Shown here: piece after piece, positions 42,898 to 51,308 of the stretch
Position numbering within the stretch: the stretch's first letter is position 1
Layout of the letters: every line of letters begins with the position of its first letter
DNA from: Campylobacter lari
GTDB taxonomy: Bacteria > Campylobacterota > Campylobacteria > Campylobacterales > Campylobacteraceae
Reading direction: 5' to 3'
NCBI RefSeq assembly: GCF_900638335.1
Contig: NZ_LR134508.1
Coordinates: forward strand, 186,001-250,000
Length of the DNA: 64,000 nucleotides
Translations under genes and position numbers: made by a program
The notes under the pieces: model-generated
What the model was told of the DNA's origin: nothing
Seen by the model: only the letters and a program-made list of their open reading frames with translations
The model's database searches: none

Positions 42898-44009
42898 AAT
42901 TTCATCCAATCAAAATATTTTAAATTTACACTTGCTAAAACAGCAATGCCTTCTTTTCTTCCTATAAATCCTAGATGTTCTGTGGTGGTGGCTTTGATAT
43001 TGATTTTATTTGGTGTGGTTTTTAATGTTTTAGCGATATTAAAAGCAATAGCTTCTTTAAAATCTTTCATTTTAGGTGTTTGAGCTATGATAGTAATATC
43101 AGCATTTACAAGTTCAAAACCATAATTTTGCACCAAAGTATAAGCATTTTGCAATAAAAGCATAGAATCGGCGTTTTTATACTGCATATCATTATCTGGG
43201 AAAAGTTCGCCAATATCTCCAAGCCCTGCTGCACCCAAAAGCGCATCAATTAGCGCATGAGCTAATACATCTCCATCAGAATGAGCTTTTAAACCCATAC
43301 TTTCATGCACTTTTACCCCACCTAAAAGCAAGGCTCTTTGCTCTCCAAATTCATGCACATCAAAACCATTTCCATTAAAAATATCCCAAGATGGTTTTGG
43401 TAAATTTAAGCTTTTTAAATCTTCTTTAAAAGTAATTTTTTTAGCTAACTCATCACCTTGTACATACCAAATTTTACCACCAATAGCTTGTATAGCTGTG
43501 CTATCATCGGTGAAATTTGAGCTTTGCTCTAAAGCTTGTTTTAGCATACTTGTGCGTGAAAGTTGAGGGGTTTGTATGAGTTTGATTTTATCTCTATCGA
43601 TAGCTTCTTGAGCATAAATTGTAGTATCGCTTACTTTTAAAATAGGTGTAATACAATCAGCTTTGTCATGATTTTCTATGATGTTGTTAAAAAGATTTTT
43701 AGAAATCAAAACTCTTGCAACATCACTAACCAAAACATATTCACTCTCAACCATGCTTAAAGCATTGAGTAAAGATTGTGCTCTAGTTGCACCACCTTGG
43801 ACAAATTTATATTCAGGGGCAAATTTTTTCATATAAGAAATATTACCAGAAGTAACAACTATTTGTTTAAAAGGATAAAAAGAACTTAAATTTTTAGTAG
43901 CATAAAGCCATAAAGGTTGTTCGCCTAGTCGTAAAAACTGCTTTTTTACTGGAGCATTAAATCTTGATGATTCTCCAGCAGATAGCATAATCAAGGAAAT
44001 ATCTAACAT
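42894..44009 (-). CDS. ispDF: Bifunctional IspD/IspF isoprenoid enzyme
   Basis: A 371-residue fusion of the MEP pathway. IspD half (about 1-205): MLSAGESSRFNAPVKKQFLRLGE, the CTP-binding Gly-rich start, and VSDVARVLI. IspF half (about 210-371): GNGFDVHEFGEQRALLLGGVKVHE and HSDGDVLAHALIDALLGAAGLGDIGELFPD with metal-binding Asp/His. It makes CDP-ME from MEP and cyclises CDP-ME2P. Fusion of the two is normal in epsilonproteobacteria. It is the first gene of a minus-strand operon with cemR, the ATP-sulfurylase-like gene and pgpA. Confidence 0.97.
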   Translation of the reverse strand: MLDISLIMLSAGESSRFNAPVKKQFLRLGEQPLWLYATKNLSSFYPFKQIVVTSGNISYMKKFAPEYKFVQGGATRAQSLLNALSMVESEYVLVSDVARVLISKNLFNNIIENHDKADCITPILKVSDTTIYAQEAIDRDKIKLIQTPQLSRTSMLKQALEQSSNFTDDSTAIQAIGGKIWYVQGDELAKKITFKEDLKSLNLPKPSWDIFNGNGFDVHEFGEQRALLLGGVKVHESMGLKAHSDGDVLAHALIDALLGAAGLGDIGELFPDNDMQYKNADSMLLLQNAYTLVQNYGFELVNADITIIAQTPKMKDFKEAIAFNIAKTLKTTPNKINIKATTTEHLGFIGRKEGIAVLASVNLKYFDWMKL

Positions 44010-44043
44010 TTGTTACACCTTAATTTCTTATTAATGTTACGAT

Positions 44044-44049
44044 ATTATA
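44044..44049 (-). promoter_or_regulatory. -10 box of the ispDF operon
   Basis: On the minus strand TATAAT preceded by GTG lies 34 bases before the ispDF ATG, in the 107-base divergent gap to mrp. Confidence 0.5.
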
Positions 44050-44116
44050 CACCATAAAAGCCAAAATTTATATTTATGTTAGTAGAATTAATCATTTTAA
44101 ATAATAAGGAGAAAAA

Positions 44117-45220
44117 TTGAAGGAAAAAATCGAAGAAAGATTAAAACAAGTTATATATCCAGGTTTTAAAAAAGATATAGTTAGTTTTGGTTTTGTAAAA
44201 AAAATTGAATCAAATGAAAATCAAGCTCATATTGTAGTTGAAATCGTTTCAGCTAATGCTCAAATTGCACAAGAGCTTAGACTAAACATCGCAAATGTTT
44301 TAAAAGATTTAAATTTAGAGCTTAATTTAGAAATCATTCAACCAAAAATTCCTGAAGAAAAAAGCAATTCAAGAAGTGGTAAAAATATCGCTCCACAAAT
44401 TAAAAATTTCCTTATGATTTCAAGTGGTAAAGGTGGGGTAGGTAAAAGTACTACAACTTTAAATTTAGCAATTTCTTTGGCTAAAATGGGTAAAAGAGTA
44501 GGGCTTTTAGATGCAGATATTTATGGACCAAATATACCAAGAATGCTTGGTGAGAGTAAAAGCAAACCTGAAATTGTAGGTCAAAAAATTCGTCCTATTT
44601 TATCTCATGGGGTTTATATGATGAGTATGGGCGTGCTAATAGAAGAGGGTAAAGGTTTGATGTGGCGTGGTTCTATGATCATGAAGGCAATTGAGCAACT
44701 TTTAGCTGATGTGCTTTGGCCTGAACTTGATGTATTATTACTTGATATGCCTCCAGGAACTGGTGATGCGCAAATTACCTTAGCTCAAAGCGTGCCAGTG
44801 AGTGCAGGTGTGTGTGTAAGTACTCCTCAAGTAGTATCTTTGGATGATAGTAAAAGAGCGCTAGATATGTTTGAAAAATTACACATTCCTATTGCAGGTA
44901 TTATAGAAAATATGAGTGGCTTTTTATGTCCTGATAATGGCAAAGAATATGATATCTTTGGTAAAGGTACCACAGAAGAAATAGCAAAAGCTTATAAGTG
45001 CGATGTTTTAGCTCAAATTCCTATCGAAATGAGTGTAAGAGAAGGTGGAGATAGCGGTAAGCCTGTAAGTTTTTATATGCCCGAGAGTGTAAGTTCAAAA
45101 AGATATTTGCAAGCTGCTGAAAAAATTTGGGAATTTATAGAAAAAGTTAATCAAGAAGGTAAAGTAGATAATTCAGCTATTCAACCTATAATGAATGGCA
45201 AAAGTGCGTGCTCGCAATAA
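44117..45220 (+). CDS. mrp: Mrp/ApbC-family iron-sulfur carrier ATPase
   Basis: A 367-residue P-loop protein. N-terminal DUF59/MIP18-like domain (about 1-80), then FLMISSGKGGVGKSTTTLNLAISLAKMG with deviant Walker A (about 97-124), LLDADIYGPNIPRMLG, DMPPGTGDAQITLAQ and the C-terminal part. The CxxC of Mrp proteins is partly visible as a lone Cys in MSGFLCPDNG. It carries Fe-S clusters to apo-proteins. The start is TTG, 5 bases after AAGGAG. Confidence 0.94.
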   Translation: MKEKIEERLKQVIYPGFKKDIVSFGFVKKIESNENQAHIVVEIVSANAQIAQELRLNIANVLKDLNLELNLEIIQPKIPEEKSNSRSGKNIAPQIKNFLMISSGKGGVGKSTTTLNLAISLAKMGKRVGLLDADIYGPNIPRMLGESKSKPEIVGQKIRPILSHGVYMMSMGVLIEEGKGLMWRGSMIMKAIEQLLADVLWPELDVLLLDMPPGTGDAQITLAQSVPVSAGVCVSTPQVVSLDDSKRALDMFEKLHIPIAGIIENMSGFLCPDNGKEYDIFGKGTTEEIAKAYKCDVLAQIPIEMSVREGGDSGKPVSFYMPESVSSKRYLQAAEKIWEFIEKVNQEGKVDNSAIQPIMNGKSACSQ

Positions 45221-45230
45221 GGAGGAAGAT

Positions 45231-46394
45231 ATGCCAATAGAAAGTAAAGAAGAATTTTTAAATTTAATCAAGCAAATCGAACAAAGGATTAATTATAAAA
45301 AGCCTAAAGCTTTTGCTATAGCAAGACTTGATCTAAGTCAAGTTGATCCTAGTAAAAAACTTCAAGCTAATTTTGGTGTGATTAATTTTGAGCAAAATTA
45401 TGCTGCTGCAGCTGTTATGTTTGAAGCTTTTTTTAGAAGAGGGGTTGATGTTGATTTTAATGAAAGTGAGTTTGTGGCTACTTTGATTAAAGAGGATTTG
45501 GATTTTGCACTTGAATGTTTTGCACCATTTTTACAAGAACAAGGCCATAAAAATATAGAAGCAATTAAAGCAGCAAAGGAAAATTTTAGAGAAAATGCTT
45601 TTTCCTTTGTTTGTATTTTTGAAGATGAAGCACCAAAAAGCTTAGAAAGTGTATATTTAAAACTTTACTTGCTTTCAAATAAAAAAGTACCTTTAAGAAG
45701 CTTAAATTTAACAGGTGCTTTTGGGATTTTACCAAATGTTGCATGGAGTGATAATAAGCCTATTGATTTAGACTTTTTAAGAGAAAATGAGATTGATTTA
45801 AAAATGAGTGGAAGATATCCAAGGATTGATTATGTAGATAAATTTCCAAGATTTTTAGCCCATGTTATTCCTGAGGATAATACTAGAATTTTAGAAAGTT
45901 CTAAAGTAAGAATGGGTGCGGTTTTAGCTGCAGGTACTACTATAATGCCAGGGGCTGCTTATGTGAATTTTAACGCAGGAACAACGGGTGCTTGTATGGT
46001 AGAAGGGCGTATTAGTTCTTCAGCTGTTGTGGGCGAGGGCAGTGATGTAGGAGGCGGTGCTTCTATACTTGGTGTTTTAAGTGGTACAAGTGGCAATGCT
46101 ATTAGCATTGGTAAAGCTTGTCTTTTGGGTGCAAATTCGGTTACGGGGATTCCTTTAGGCGATAATTGTATTGTTGATGCGGGTATTGCTGTCTTAGAAG
46201 GGACTAAATTTGCTTTAAAAAATAAAGAAGAACTTCAAAAAATCAATCCTGATTTTAAATTTGATAAAGATATATATAAAGGTCTAGAATTAGCAGGATT
46301 AAATGGCTTACATTTTAGACAAGATTCTCAAAGCGGAGTGATGATAGCAGCTTTAAACAAAAAAGCAGTGAAGCTTAATGAGGATTTACATTAA
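45231..46394 (+). CDS. dapD: Tetrahydrodipicolinate N-succinyltransferase
   Basis: A 387-residue enzyme of lysine and diaminopimelate synthesis. N-terminal half is specific to the long (Campylobacter/actinobacterial-type) DapD; the C-terminal half is a left-handed beta-helix with hexapeptide repeats (VRMGAVLAAGTTIMPGAAYVNFNAGTTGACMVEG region, GEGSDVGGGASILGVLSGT). The ATG follows a strong AAGGAGG; an earlier in-frame ATG lies within mrp and adds 12 unlikely residues. Ends in a bidirectional hairpin. Confidence 0.94.
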   Translation: MPIESKEEFLNLIKQIEQRINYKKPKAFAIARLDLSQVDPSKKLQANFGVINFEQNYAAAAVMFEAFFRRGVDVDFNESEFVATLIKEDLDFALECFAPFLQEQGHKNIEAIKAAKENFRENAFSFVCIFEDEAPKSLESVYLKLYLLSNKKVPLRSLNLTGAFGILPNVAWSDNKPIDLDFLRENEIDLKMSGRYPRIDYVDKFPRFLAHVIPEDNTRILESSKVRMGAVLAAGTTIMPGAAYVNFNAGTTGACMVEGRISSSAVVGEGSDVGGGASILGVLSGTSGNAISIGKACLLGANSVTGIPLGDNCIVDAGIAVLEGTKFALKNKEELQKINPDFKFDKDIYKGLELAGLNGLHFRQDSQSGVMIAALNKKAVKLNEDLH

Positions 46395-46420
46395 TTCTTA
46401 ACCCTTATGGGTTAAGAATT
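46393..46420. terminator. Bidirectional terminator between dapD and the lipase-like gene
   Basis: A perfect 12-base stem (AATTCTTAACCC / GGGTTAAGAATT) with a TTAT loop starts in the dapD stop codon and covers the stop of the convergent gene; it is followed by TTTT on the plus strand. It should stop transcription from both sides. Confidence 0.75.
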
Positions 46421-47286
46421 TTAAATAATTCATGCAGTTTATAAATACACACGCTAGGGTGATGTTTAATGCTTCCTGTATGTAGTAAAATCTCTTTGCT
46501 ATCTTTTTTATAAAGCTTTTGCACAAAATTAAAATTCCACCATTTGTAAGTTTTGAAATTTAAATTATGGGTGGTATTTATATGAAAATTTATATAAGAA
46601 TGGTTTTTGAAATTTTGTTTTAAACCAGGTGCTTGAAAGGCATAGACTTCTTTTACCGCGCTAGGAAAGGTTCTTGCAAAAGTTTGAGCTAGATATCCTC
46701 CTAAAGAATGTCCTATGATGATGAGATTTTTATCAATGGTGTATTTTTGTTTGAGTTGATTGTAAAAATATTGCATGGATTGAATTTGTCTTTTTGGGGT
46801 TTTGTTAAGTAAAATCAAAAAATCGCTATAAAAATCTTTAAAATCAAAACACAAAGGATTTAAATCACTTCCTGCAAAGGCTAAAATATAGTTTTTTCTT
46901 TTTTTATCATAAATAAAACTAGCTCTAAAACCCATTTTAGATTGAGGGTGTGTTTCGTTGATGTGCTCGAGTATTTCATAATTTTTTAAAAATTTTAAAG
47001 CTAAAAATGCATTGTTTAAACCACCTACGGGGATTTTTTCTTTTTTATAAAAAGGATTAGTTAAAGCTTTTATAATGGCTTTGTATTTTTGCAAACCTTC
47101 TTTTTGTAGGCTTTGGTTTAAATATACATTAGCACAATAAGCTACCAAACTACAATCATATAATTTTTGCAATAAATTGATATTTTTTTCAAAATGAGCA
47201 TAGAGTTTTAATAAGAGTAGTTTTTCTTGGGAAGTTAAATTTGTTTTTTGACTTAAAGCAATAAAGCTTTGCAAGTCAAAAAACAT
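46405..47286 (-). CDS. Class-3 lipase-like alpha/beta hydrolase
   Basis: A 293-residue protein with the lipase class 3 pattern: ILAFAGSDLNP (about 134-144, oxyanion region), IIIGHSLGGYLAQTFARTFP with nucleophile Ser194, and a C-terminal His-containing part (SIKHHPSVCIYKLH near 275). No signal peptide, so probably cytoplasmic. Its start is 9 bases after the dps stop, so the two share a transcript. Substrate unknown; phospholipase A1-like activity is a guess. Confidence 0.8.
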   Translation of the reverse strand: MFFDLQSFIALSQKTNLTSQEKLLLLKLYAHFEKNINLLQKLYDCSLVAYCANVYLNQSLQKEGLQKYKAIIKALTNPFYKKEKIPVGGLNNAFLALKFLKNYEILEHINETHPQSKMGFRASFIYDKKRKNYILAFAGSDLNPLCFDFKDFYSDFLILLNKTPKRQIQSMQYFYNQLKQKYTIDKNLIIIGHSLGGYLAQTFARTFPSAVKEVYAFQAPGLKQNFKNHSYINFHINTTHNLNFKTYKWWNFNFVQKLYKKDSKEILLHTGSIKHHPSVCIYKLHELFKILNP

Positions 47287-47295
47287 TATAAATTC

Positions 47296-47745
47296 TTACA
47301 TAGAGCAAGTATTTTGGATAGTTGAGTTAAGCATCCAAAGAGCTTTTTCATATTTTGCAATATTTTCTTGAGCAAATGCTGCTGTTGTAGTATCACTTGC
47401 TTTTTCAGCTTCTTCATTTAGTTTTTTAAATTCAACCAAAAGATATTTATAATCTTCTCTAATAAGCTCTAAAACTTCTACTGGAGTAAAGCAATCTTTT
47501 TGAACCTTAGGTGCTTTTGCATTTTCTAATAAAGTGTTTGAGCAAACGATAGCTTTTTCTCCTAGTTGTAAAGCTCTCTCAGCGCAATCATCAAAAAGTT
47601 CTGCCATTTCTTCATAAGCTTTTTCTGTATATTCATGAATTGAGAAAAACTGTAAACCTTTTACATTCCAGTGATAATTATGAAATTTAATCCATAAACT
47701 ATGAGCATCCGCTTGTAATTGTAATAATTGTTTTGTTACTGACAT
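47296..47745 (-). CDS. dps: Dps-family DNA-binding ferritin-like protein
   Basis: A 149-residue miniferritin. [47 protein letters not shown] holds the ferroxidase ligands (His, Asp, Glu; positions about 18-65), a Dps hallmark. It stores iron and protects DNA from peroxide. It lacks the Lys-rich N-terminal tail of E. coli Dps. ATG after AAGGAGATAAC. A palindromic A/T box of Fur/PerR type lies upstream. Confidence 0.95.
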   Translation of the reverse strand: MSVTKQLLQLQADAHSLWIKFHNYHWNVKGLQFFSIHEYTEKAYEEMAELFDDCAERALQLGEKAIVCSNTLLENAKAPKVQKDCFTPVEVLELIREDYKYLLVEFKKLNEEAEKASDTTTAAFAQENIAKYEKALWMLNSTIQNTCSM

Positions 47746-47770
47746 GTTATCTCCTTTTTTATTTTTAAAA

Positions 47771-47805
47771 TTATAACATAAAATTCTTAAATAATAATTA
47801 TTATT
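47771..47805 (-). promoter_or_regulatory. dps promoter with Fur/PerR-like palindrome
   Basis: On the minus strand TATAAT (about 47771-47776) lies 26 bases upstream of the dps ATG. Upstream of it, 47790-47805 is a perfect 16-base palindrome AATAATAATTATTATT, close to the ATAAT-x-ATTAT pattern of Fur and PerR boxes and placed in the -35 region. Iron- or peroxide-regulated repression is inferred; in such AT-rich DNA a chance palindrome is possible. Confidence 0.45.
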
Positions 47806-47873
47806 ATCTAATAAATTTTAATATTAGTAATTATTATATTTTCATTATACTCTTTTTTTACAATAAAGCAAAT

Positions 47874-49097
47874 TTATTTACTTAACATATTTTTGAGTAT
47901 TAATTTTCCTACTTCTACACCAGGTTGATCATAAGTATTAATTCCCAGCATAATACCACATGCAGAAGTAAATAACTCATAATAATACATCAAATATCCA
48001 CAATGATAAGCATCTAATTTTTCAAGTTCTATGACATCAACACTTAAATTTTCAGCAATTAATGCATGCATGGTTGCATCACATTGAGCATTTAAAAGAT
48101 CATGTAAATTGACTTCATTGGTAAAATCACAATTTTGTAAATGATTAAAGCTTATATTTGGGATACTAGGAGATTTTTGACTATCTTTGATTTTTAAAAA
48201 AGTAACAGTTTTATCTTTGGGTCCATCCATGATAAGTTGTAAAAAGCTATGCTGATCTCTAGCGCCAATTAAAGCAATAGGAGTTAAACCTATACGTTTA
48301 AAGCCTTGTTTTTTACCTAGACTTTCAGCAATTAGCTGAATATACCATTCATTAAAACCTTTAAAAGCATCTCCATAAGAAAAAAGCACATTAATATGCG
48401 CACTTTTATGCGTGCAATAATGATAAGCCTTTTGTAAAATTTGATCACATTTTTTCTCAAAAAAATCCACATAACAAGCTTTTGCACCTTCTAATAAGGC
48501 TTTAGTATCATACCCACAAAAACTCAAAGGAACAATACCAATAGCAGATAAAACACTAAATCTACCTCCAACATTTTTAGGTATAAAAAAGCATTTTATG
48601 TTTAATTCTTCACCTAGTTTATGAAGTTTTGATTCAAAATCAGTAATAAAAACAAAGTTTTCATGCAAATTTTCATTTTTAAAATCAAAATGAGCAATGA
48701 TGAGTTTAAATAAAGAAATTACTTCTATAGTTGTACCCGATTTACTTGCTATGATGAAAAGTGTTTTTTGGGGGTTTATTTTTTGCATAGTTTGGGTAAA
48801 AGTATGTGAGGAGGTATTGTCAATAATAAAAAGTTTTTTTTCTTCTACTTGATCAAATAAAAGCTCTTTTAAAGCTTTAACTCCACAACTTGATCCACCC
48901 ATACCTACTAAAACGATATTTTCTATATGAGTTTTAGTAGTGATAAATTCTTTGCTTTCTTTGATTAAATCAAAGCTTGTATCCACTAAGTGATAATACC
49001 CTATATCGCCACTTTCTAACTCATCATTCATTCTATTTGCATAAGCGGTGATTTTTTTAAAATCTTGAGTTTTAAAAAATAAAGTATTATTTAGCAT
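47874..49097 (-). CDS. pgi: Glucose-6-phosphate isomerase
   Basis: A 407-residue isomerase of the short Campylobacter type. Signatures are VLVGMGGSSCGVKAL (about 76-90), IASKSGTTIEVISLF (sugar-phosphate loop), NVGGRFSVLSAIGIVPLSF and the C-terminal YDQPGVEVGKLILKNML. In a genus that lacks phosphofructokinase it serves gluconeogenesis and sugar-nucleotide synthesis. The ATG (MLNNTLFF) overlaps galU by 11 bases; longer in-frame starts lie further inside galU. Confidence 0.95.
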   Translation of the reverse strand: MLNNTLFFKTQDFKKITAYANRMNDELESGDIGYYHLVDTSFDLIKESKEFITTKTHIENIVLVGMGGSSCGVKALKELLFDQVEEKKLFIIDNTSSHTFTQTMQKINPQKTLFIIASKSGTTIEVISLFKLIIAHFDFKNENLHENFVFITDFESKLHKLGEELNIKCFFIPKNVGGRFSVLSAIGIVPLSFCGYDTKALLEGAKACYVDFFEKKCDQILQKAYHYCTHKSAHINVLFSYGDAFKGFNEWYIQLIAESLGKKQGFKRIGLTPIALIGARDQHSFLQLIMDGPKDKTVTFLKIKDSQKSPSIPNISFNHLQNCDFTNEVNLHDLLNAQCDATMHALIAENLSVDVIELEKLDAYHCGYLMYYYELFTSACGIMLGINTYDQPGVEVGKLILKNMLSK

Positions 49098-49917
49098 TTT
49101 TACTTTTCTCATAAAAATAATTTGTCGCTTCCACAAAGCCTTCTACGCTTCCACAATCAAACCTTTTTCCTTTGAATTTATAAGCTAAAACCATATTGTT
49201 AGTTGCTTGTGAAAGCAAGGCATCGGTAAGTTGAATTTCTCCGTTTTTACCTGCTTTAGTATTTTCTAAAATGCCAAAAATATCAGGTGTTAGAATGTAT
49301 CTTCCTATGATGGCTAAGTTACTTGGGGCATCTTTTGGATCAGGTTTTTCTATCATAGAATTTACCATGATTAAATCCTCTTCCACAGCATTTCCAGCTA
49401 TAACCCCATAGTTTGAGACTTGATCAGCTTCAACCTCCATTACAGCTATAACAGAGCAGCGGTATTTTTCATAAATTTTTACCATCTGAGCTAAGACATT
49501 TACCCCATCTTCATTTACACATAAATCATCTGCTAAAATTACCCCAAAAGCTTCATCTTGCACTAAAGGCTTTGCTTTTAAAACCGCATCTCCTAAGCCT
49601 CTCATTTCATTTTGCCTTGTAAAAGTAAAAGTGCAACGATCTATGAGTGTTCTTATTTCACTTAAAAGATATTCTTTTTTAGTACCCGCAATTTGATGTT
49701 CAAGTTCATAAGAAATATCAAAATAATCCTCCAAAGCTCTTTTTCCACGCCCTGTAACAAAACCCATAGTTTCCATGCCAGCTTCTAAAGCCTCATCTAC
49801 ACCATAATGAATTAAAGGCTTAGTTAGTATAGGTAGCATTTCTTTAGGTAGGGTTTTTGTAGCAGGTAAAAATCTAGTACCATAACCTGCTGCAGGAAAA
49901 ATACAAGTTTGAAGCAT
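49087..49917 (-). CDS. galU: UTP-glucose-1-phosphate uridylyltransferase
   Basis: A 276-residue nucleotidyltransferase starting MLQTCIFPAAGYGTRFLPATKTLPKEMLPI, the GalU signature, with VGVDEALEAG-like sequence, GVILADDLC (metal-binding Asp) and IEKPDPKDAPSN. It makes UDP-glucose for glycans. Co-transcribed with pgi. Confidence 0.97.
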   Translation of the reverse strand: MLQTCIFPAAGYGTRFLPATKTLPKEMLPILTKPLIHYGVDEALEAGMETMGFVTGRGKRALEDYFDISYELEHQIAGTKKEYLLSEIRTLIDRCTFTFTRQNEMRGLGDAVLKAKPLVQDEAFGVILADDLCVNEDGVNVLAQMVKIYEKYRCSVIAVMEVEADQVSNYGVIAGNAVEEDLIMVNSMIEKPDPKDAPSNLAIIGRYILTPDIFGILENTKAGKNGEIQLTDALLSQATNNMVLAYKFKGKRFDCGSVEGFVEATNYFYEKSKNAK

Positions 49918-49951
49918 AGTTTATCCTTAAATTTTTATAAGTTGTTTTGAT

Positions 49952-49974
49952 TATAATTTTATTTAAATATTATA
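49952..49974. promoter_or_regulatory. Divergent -10 boxes for yigZ and galU
   Basis: In the 74-base divergent gap, TATAAT on the plus strand (49952-49957) is 35 bases before yigZ, and TATAAT on the minus strand (49969-49974) is 52 bases before galU. The two would overlap head to head. Confidence 0.45.
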
Positions 49975-49991
49975 ACTAATTTAAGGAAAAT

Positions 49992-50573
49992 ATGAAAACC
50001 ATTGATCAAATTTATCAAGCAAAAATAGAAATTAAAAAATCAACTTTTTTGTCTTTTTTATGTCCTTTTGAAGATTTTCAAACTTTAATGCAAAAACTAA
50101 GAAATGAGCATTTAAAAGCTGTGCATTTTGTATATGCTTATAGGTATTTAAATGAATTTGATCAAATCATAGAAGATAAAAGCGATGATGGAGAGCCAAA
50201 AGGAACTTCTGCTATGCCTTGTTTGAATGTCTTAAGAGGGGCTTTGCTTGTTAATTGCGCGGTGATTGTGGTGCGTTATTTTGGAGGGATTAAACTTGGT
50301 ACAGGTGGTCTTGTAAGAGCTTATAGTGAAGCTACAAATGAAGCTATTTTAAATGCAACGCTTTTAGAATTTGAAGCTAAAAATATTTTAAATTTAAATA
50401 TTCCTTTTCACCTTTATGCAAGATTTGAGCATTTTTTAAATAAAAATAACATTTCATATGAAAAAAAATTTCAAGAAAATGTTGAATTGATTTTAAGTGT
50501 TAATGTAAAAGAAGAAGAGAAATTTAAAAAATTTGCAAAAGAGTTTGAATTTAGCGGACTTGTTTGGAAGTAA
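49992..50573 (+). CDS. yigZ: YigZ/IMPACT-family protein
   Basis: A 193-residue protein with the conserved IMPACT core: FVYAYRY, DDGEPKGTSAMPCLNVL (about 72-88) and VVRYFGGIKLGTGGLVRAYSEA (about 97-118), followed by a ferredoxin-like C-terminal domain. Bacterial members have been linked to proline dipeptide cleavage and to translation control, without firm agreement. Transcribed alone. Confidence 0.92.
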   Translation: MKTIDQIYQAKIEIKKSTFLSFLCPFEDFQTLMQKLRNEHLKAVHFVYAYRYLNEFDQIIEDKSDDGEPKGTSAMPCLNVLRGALLVNCAVIVVRYFGGIKLGTGGLVRAYSEATNEAILNATLLEFEAKNILNLNIPFHLYARFEHFLNKNNISYEKKFQENVELILSVNVKEEEKFKKFAKEFEFSGLVWK

Positions 50574-50587
50574 GCGTTTGCTTACTT
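50568..50587. terminator. Bidirectional terminator after yigZ
   Basis: Perfect 8-base stem AAGTAAGC / GCTTACTT with a 4-base loop overlapping the yigZ stop, followed by CATTTTTAT on the plus strand; it also lies just past the stop of the convergent small gene. Confidence 0.6.
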
Positions 50588-50592
50588 CATTT

Positions 50593-50925
50593 TTATAAAG
50601 AACTTAAAAGATCTTTTATCATATCTTTTTGTGGCTCTTGTTTTTCTTCTATATTAGCTTGCATAGGAGTTTCGTTTTGTCCTCTAAAACGATAATTATA
50701 AATATTTGACATATTTGAGCTAAAAATTCCTGTGCTAAATTGATCTTGACTCATAGCTTTTGAAAAAAGCTCATCAAGTTTTATGCTTTGCTCGTTTAAA
50801 TTTTCACTATTGTTTTGACTAAGTAAAGACATAAAGTCTTCATTAGCTCCTTGAGTGCTTTTATAAGCACTACTTTGACCATATCCATACTCTTTAACCG
50901 ATAAATTATCATGGTTAACTTGCAT
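50593..50925 (-). CDS. Small sigma54-driven protein, flagellar-coexpressed type
   Basis: A 110-residue soluble protein rich in Ser, Asn, Gln and Tyr, with no signal peptide or membrane segment; C-terminal DMIKDLLSSL may be helical. The ATG (MQVNHD) follows AAAGGAG; an upstream in-frame ATG would put the sigma54 promoter inside the gene and is rejected. A perfect sigma54 promoter lies 33 bases upstream. By position next to the ABC-F gene it resembles a C. jejuni protein I remember as part of the RpoN flagellar regulon. Function unknown. Confidence 0.78.
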   Translation of the reverse strand: MQVNHDNLSVKEYGYGQSSAYKSTQGANEDFMSLLSQNNSENLNEQSIKLDELFSKAMSQDQFSTGIFSSNMSNIYNYRFRGQNETPMQANIEEKQEPQKDMIKDLLSSL

Positions 50926-50957
50926 GTTTTCTCCTTTCAAAATATTACAAGGAAAAA

Positions 50958-50978
50958 ACAAGCAAAAATCATTCCTTA
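50958..50978 (-). promoter_or_regulatory. Sigma54 (RpoN) promoter overlapping the end of the upstream gene
   Basis: On the minus strand AAGGAATGATTTTTGCTTGT with GG and GC exactly 10 bases apart and an intact TTGCTT -12 element. Its first bases overlap the stop codon of the 50976-51308 gene. It is identical over 20 bases to the promoter at 9563-9583. Confidence 0.85.
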
Positions 50979-51308
50979 ATCACCATGAGTTGGGTAGTAT
51001 TCCGCTTCTATTTCATTGTTTTTAATAAACTCTTCTCTAGCTTTGTTACAGCGCTCATCTCTTAGTTTTCTATAAGCATTTCTACTTTCTAATTCTTGAG
51101 AAGTTAAAGGGCGATCTTCTAAAAATGAAATGTGAAAATAAGTATCATCTTCTTTGCTGAATTTTTCATAAAATTCAACATAGTCAAAATAATCTTTTTT
51201 GCTTTGAAAATCAATACTTTCTTCTACATAGATAGTTGGACCAAAGCCTCTGTGATTTTGAGTAAAATGTCCAAAACCAGCTGCATATTTTATCTTAAAC
51301 GAATTCAT
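50976..51308 (-). CDS. Hypothetical protein
   Basis: A 110-residue acidic, aromatic-rich protein (many Phe, Tyr, Glu; SKKDYFDYVEFYEKFSKE in the middle). No signal peptide, membrane segment or motif I recognise. It overlaps the upstream ABC-F gene by 4 bases (ATGA), so it is translated with it, and its own end carries the sigma54 promoter of the next gene. Confidence 0.8.
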   Translation of the reverse strand: MNSFKIKYAAGFGHFTQNHRGFGPTIYVEESIDFQSKKDYFDYVEFYEKFSKEDDTYFHISFLEDRPLTSQELESRNAYRKLRDERCNKAREEFIKNNEIEAEYYPTHGD

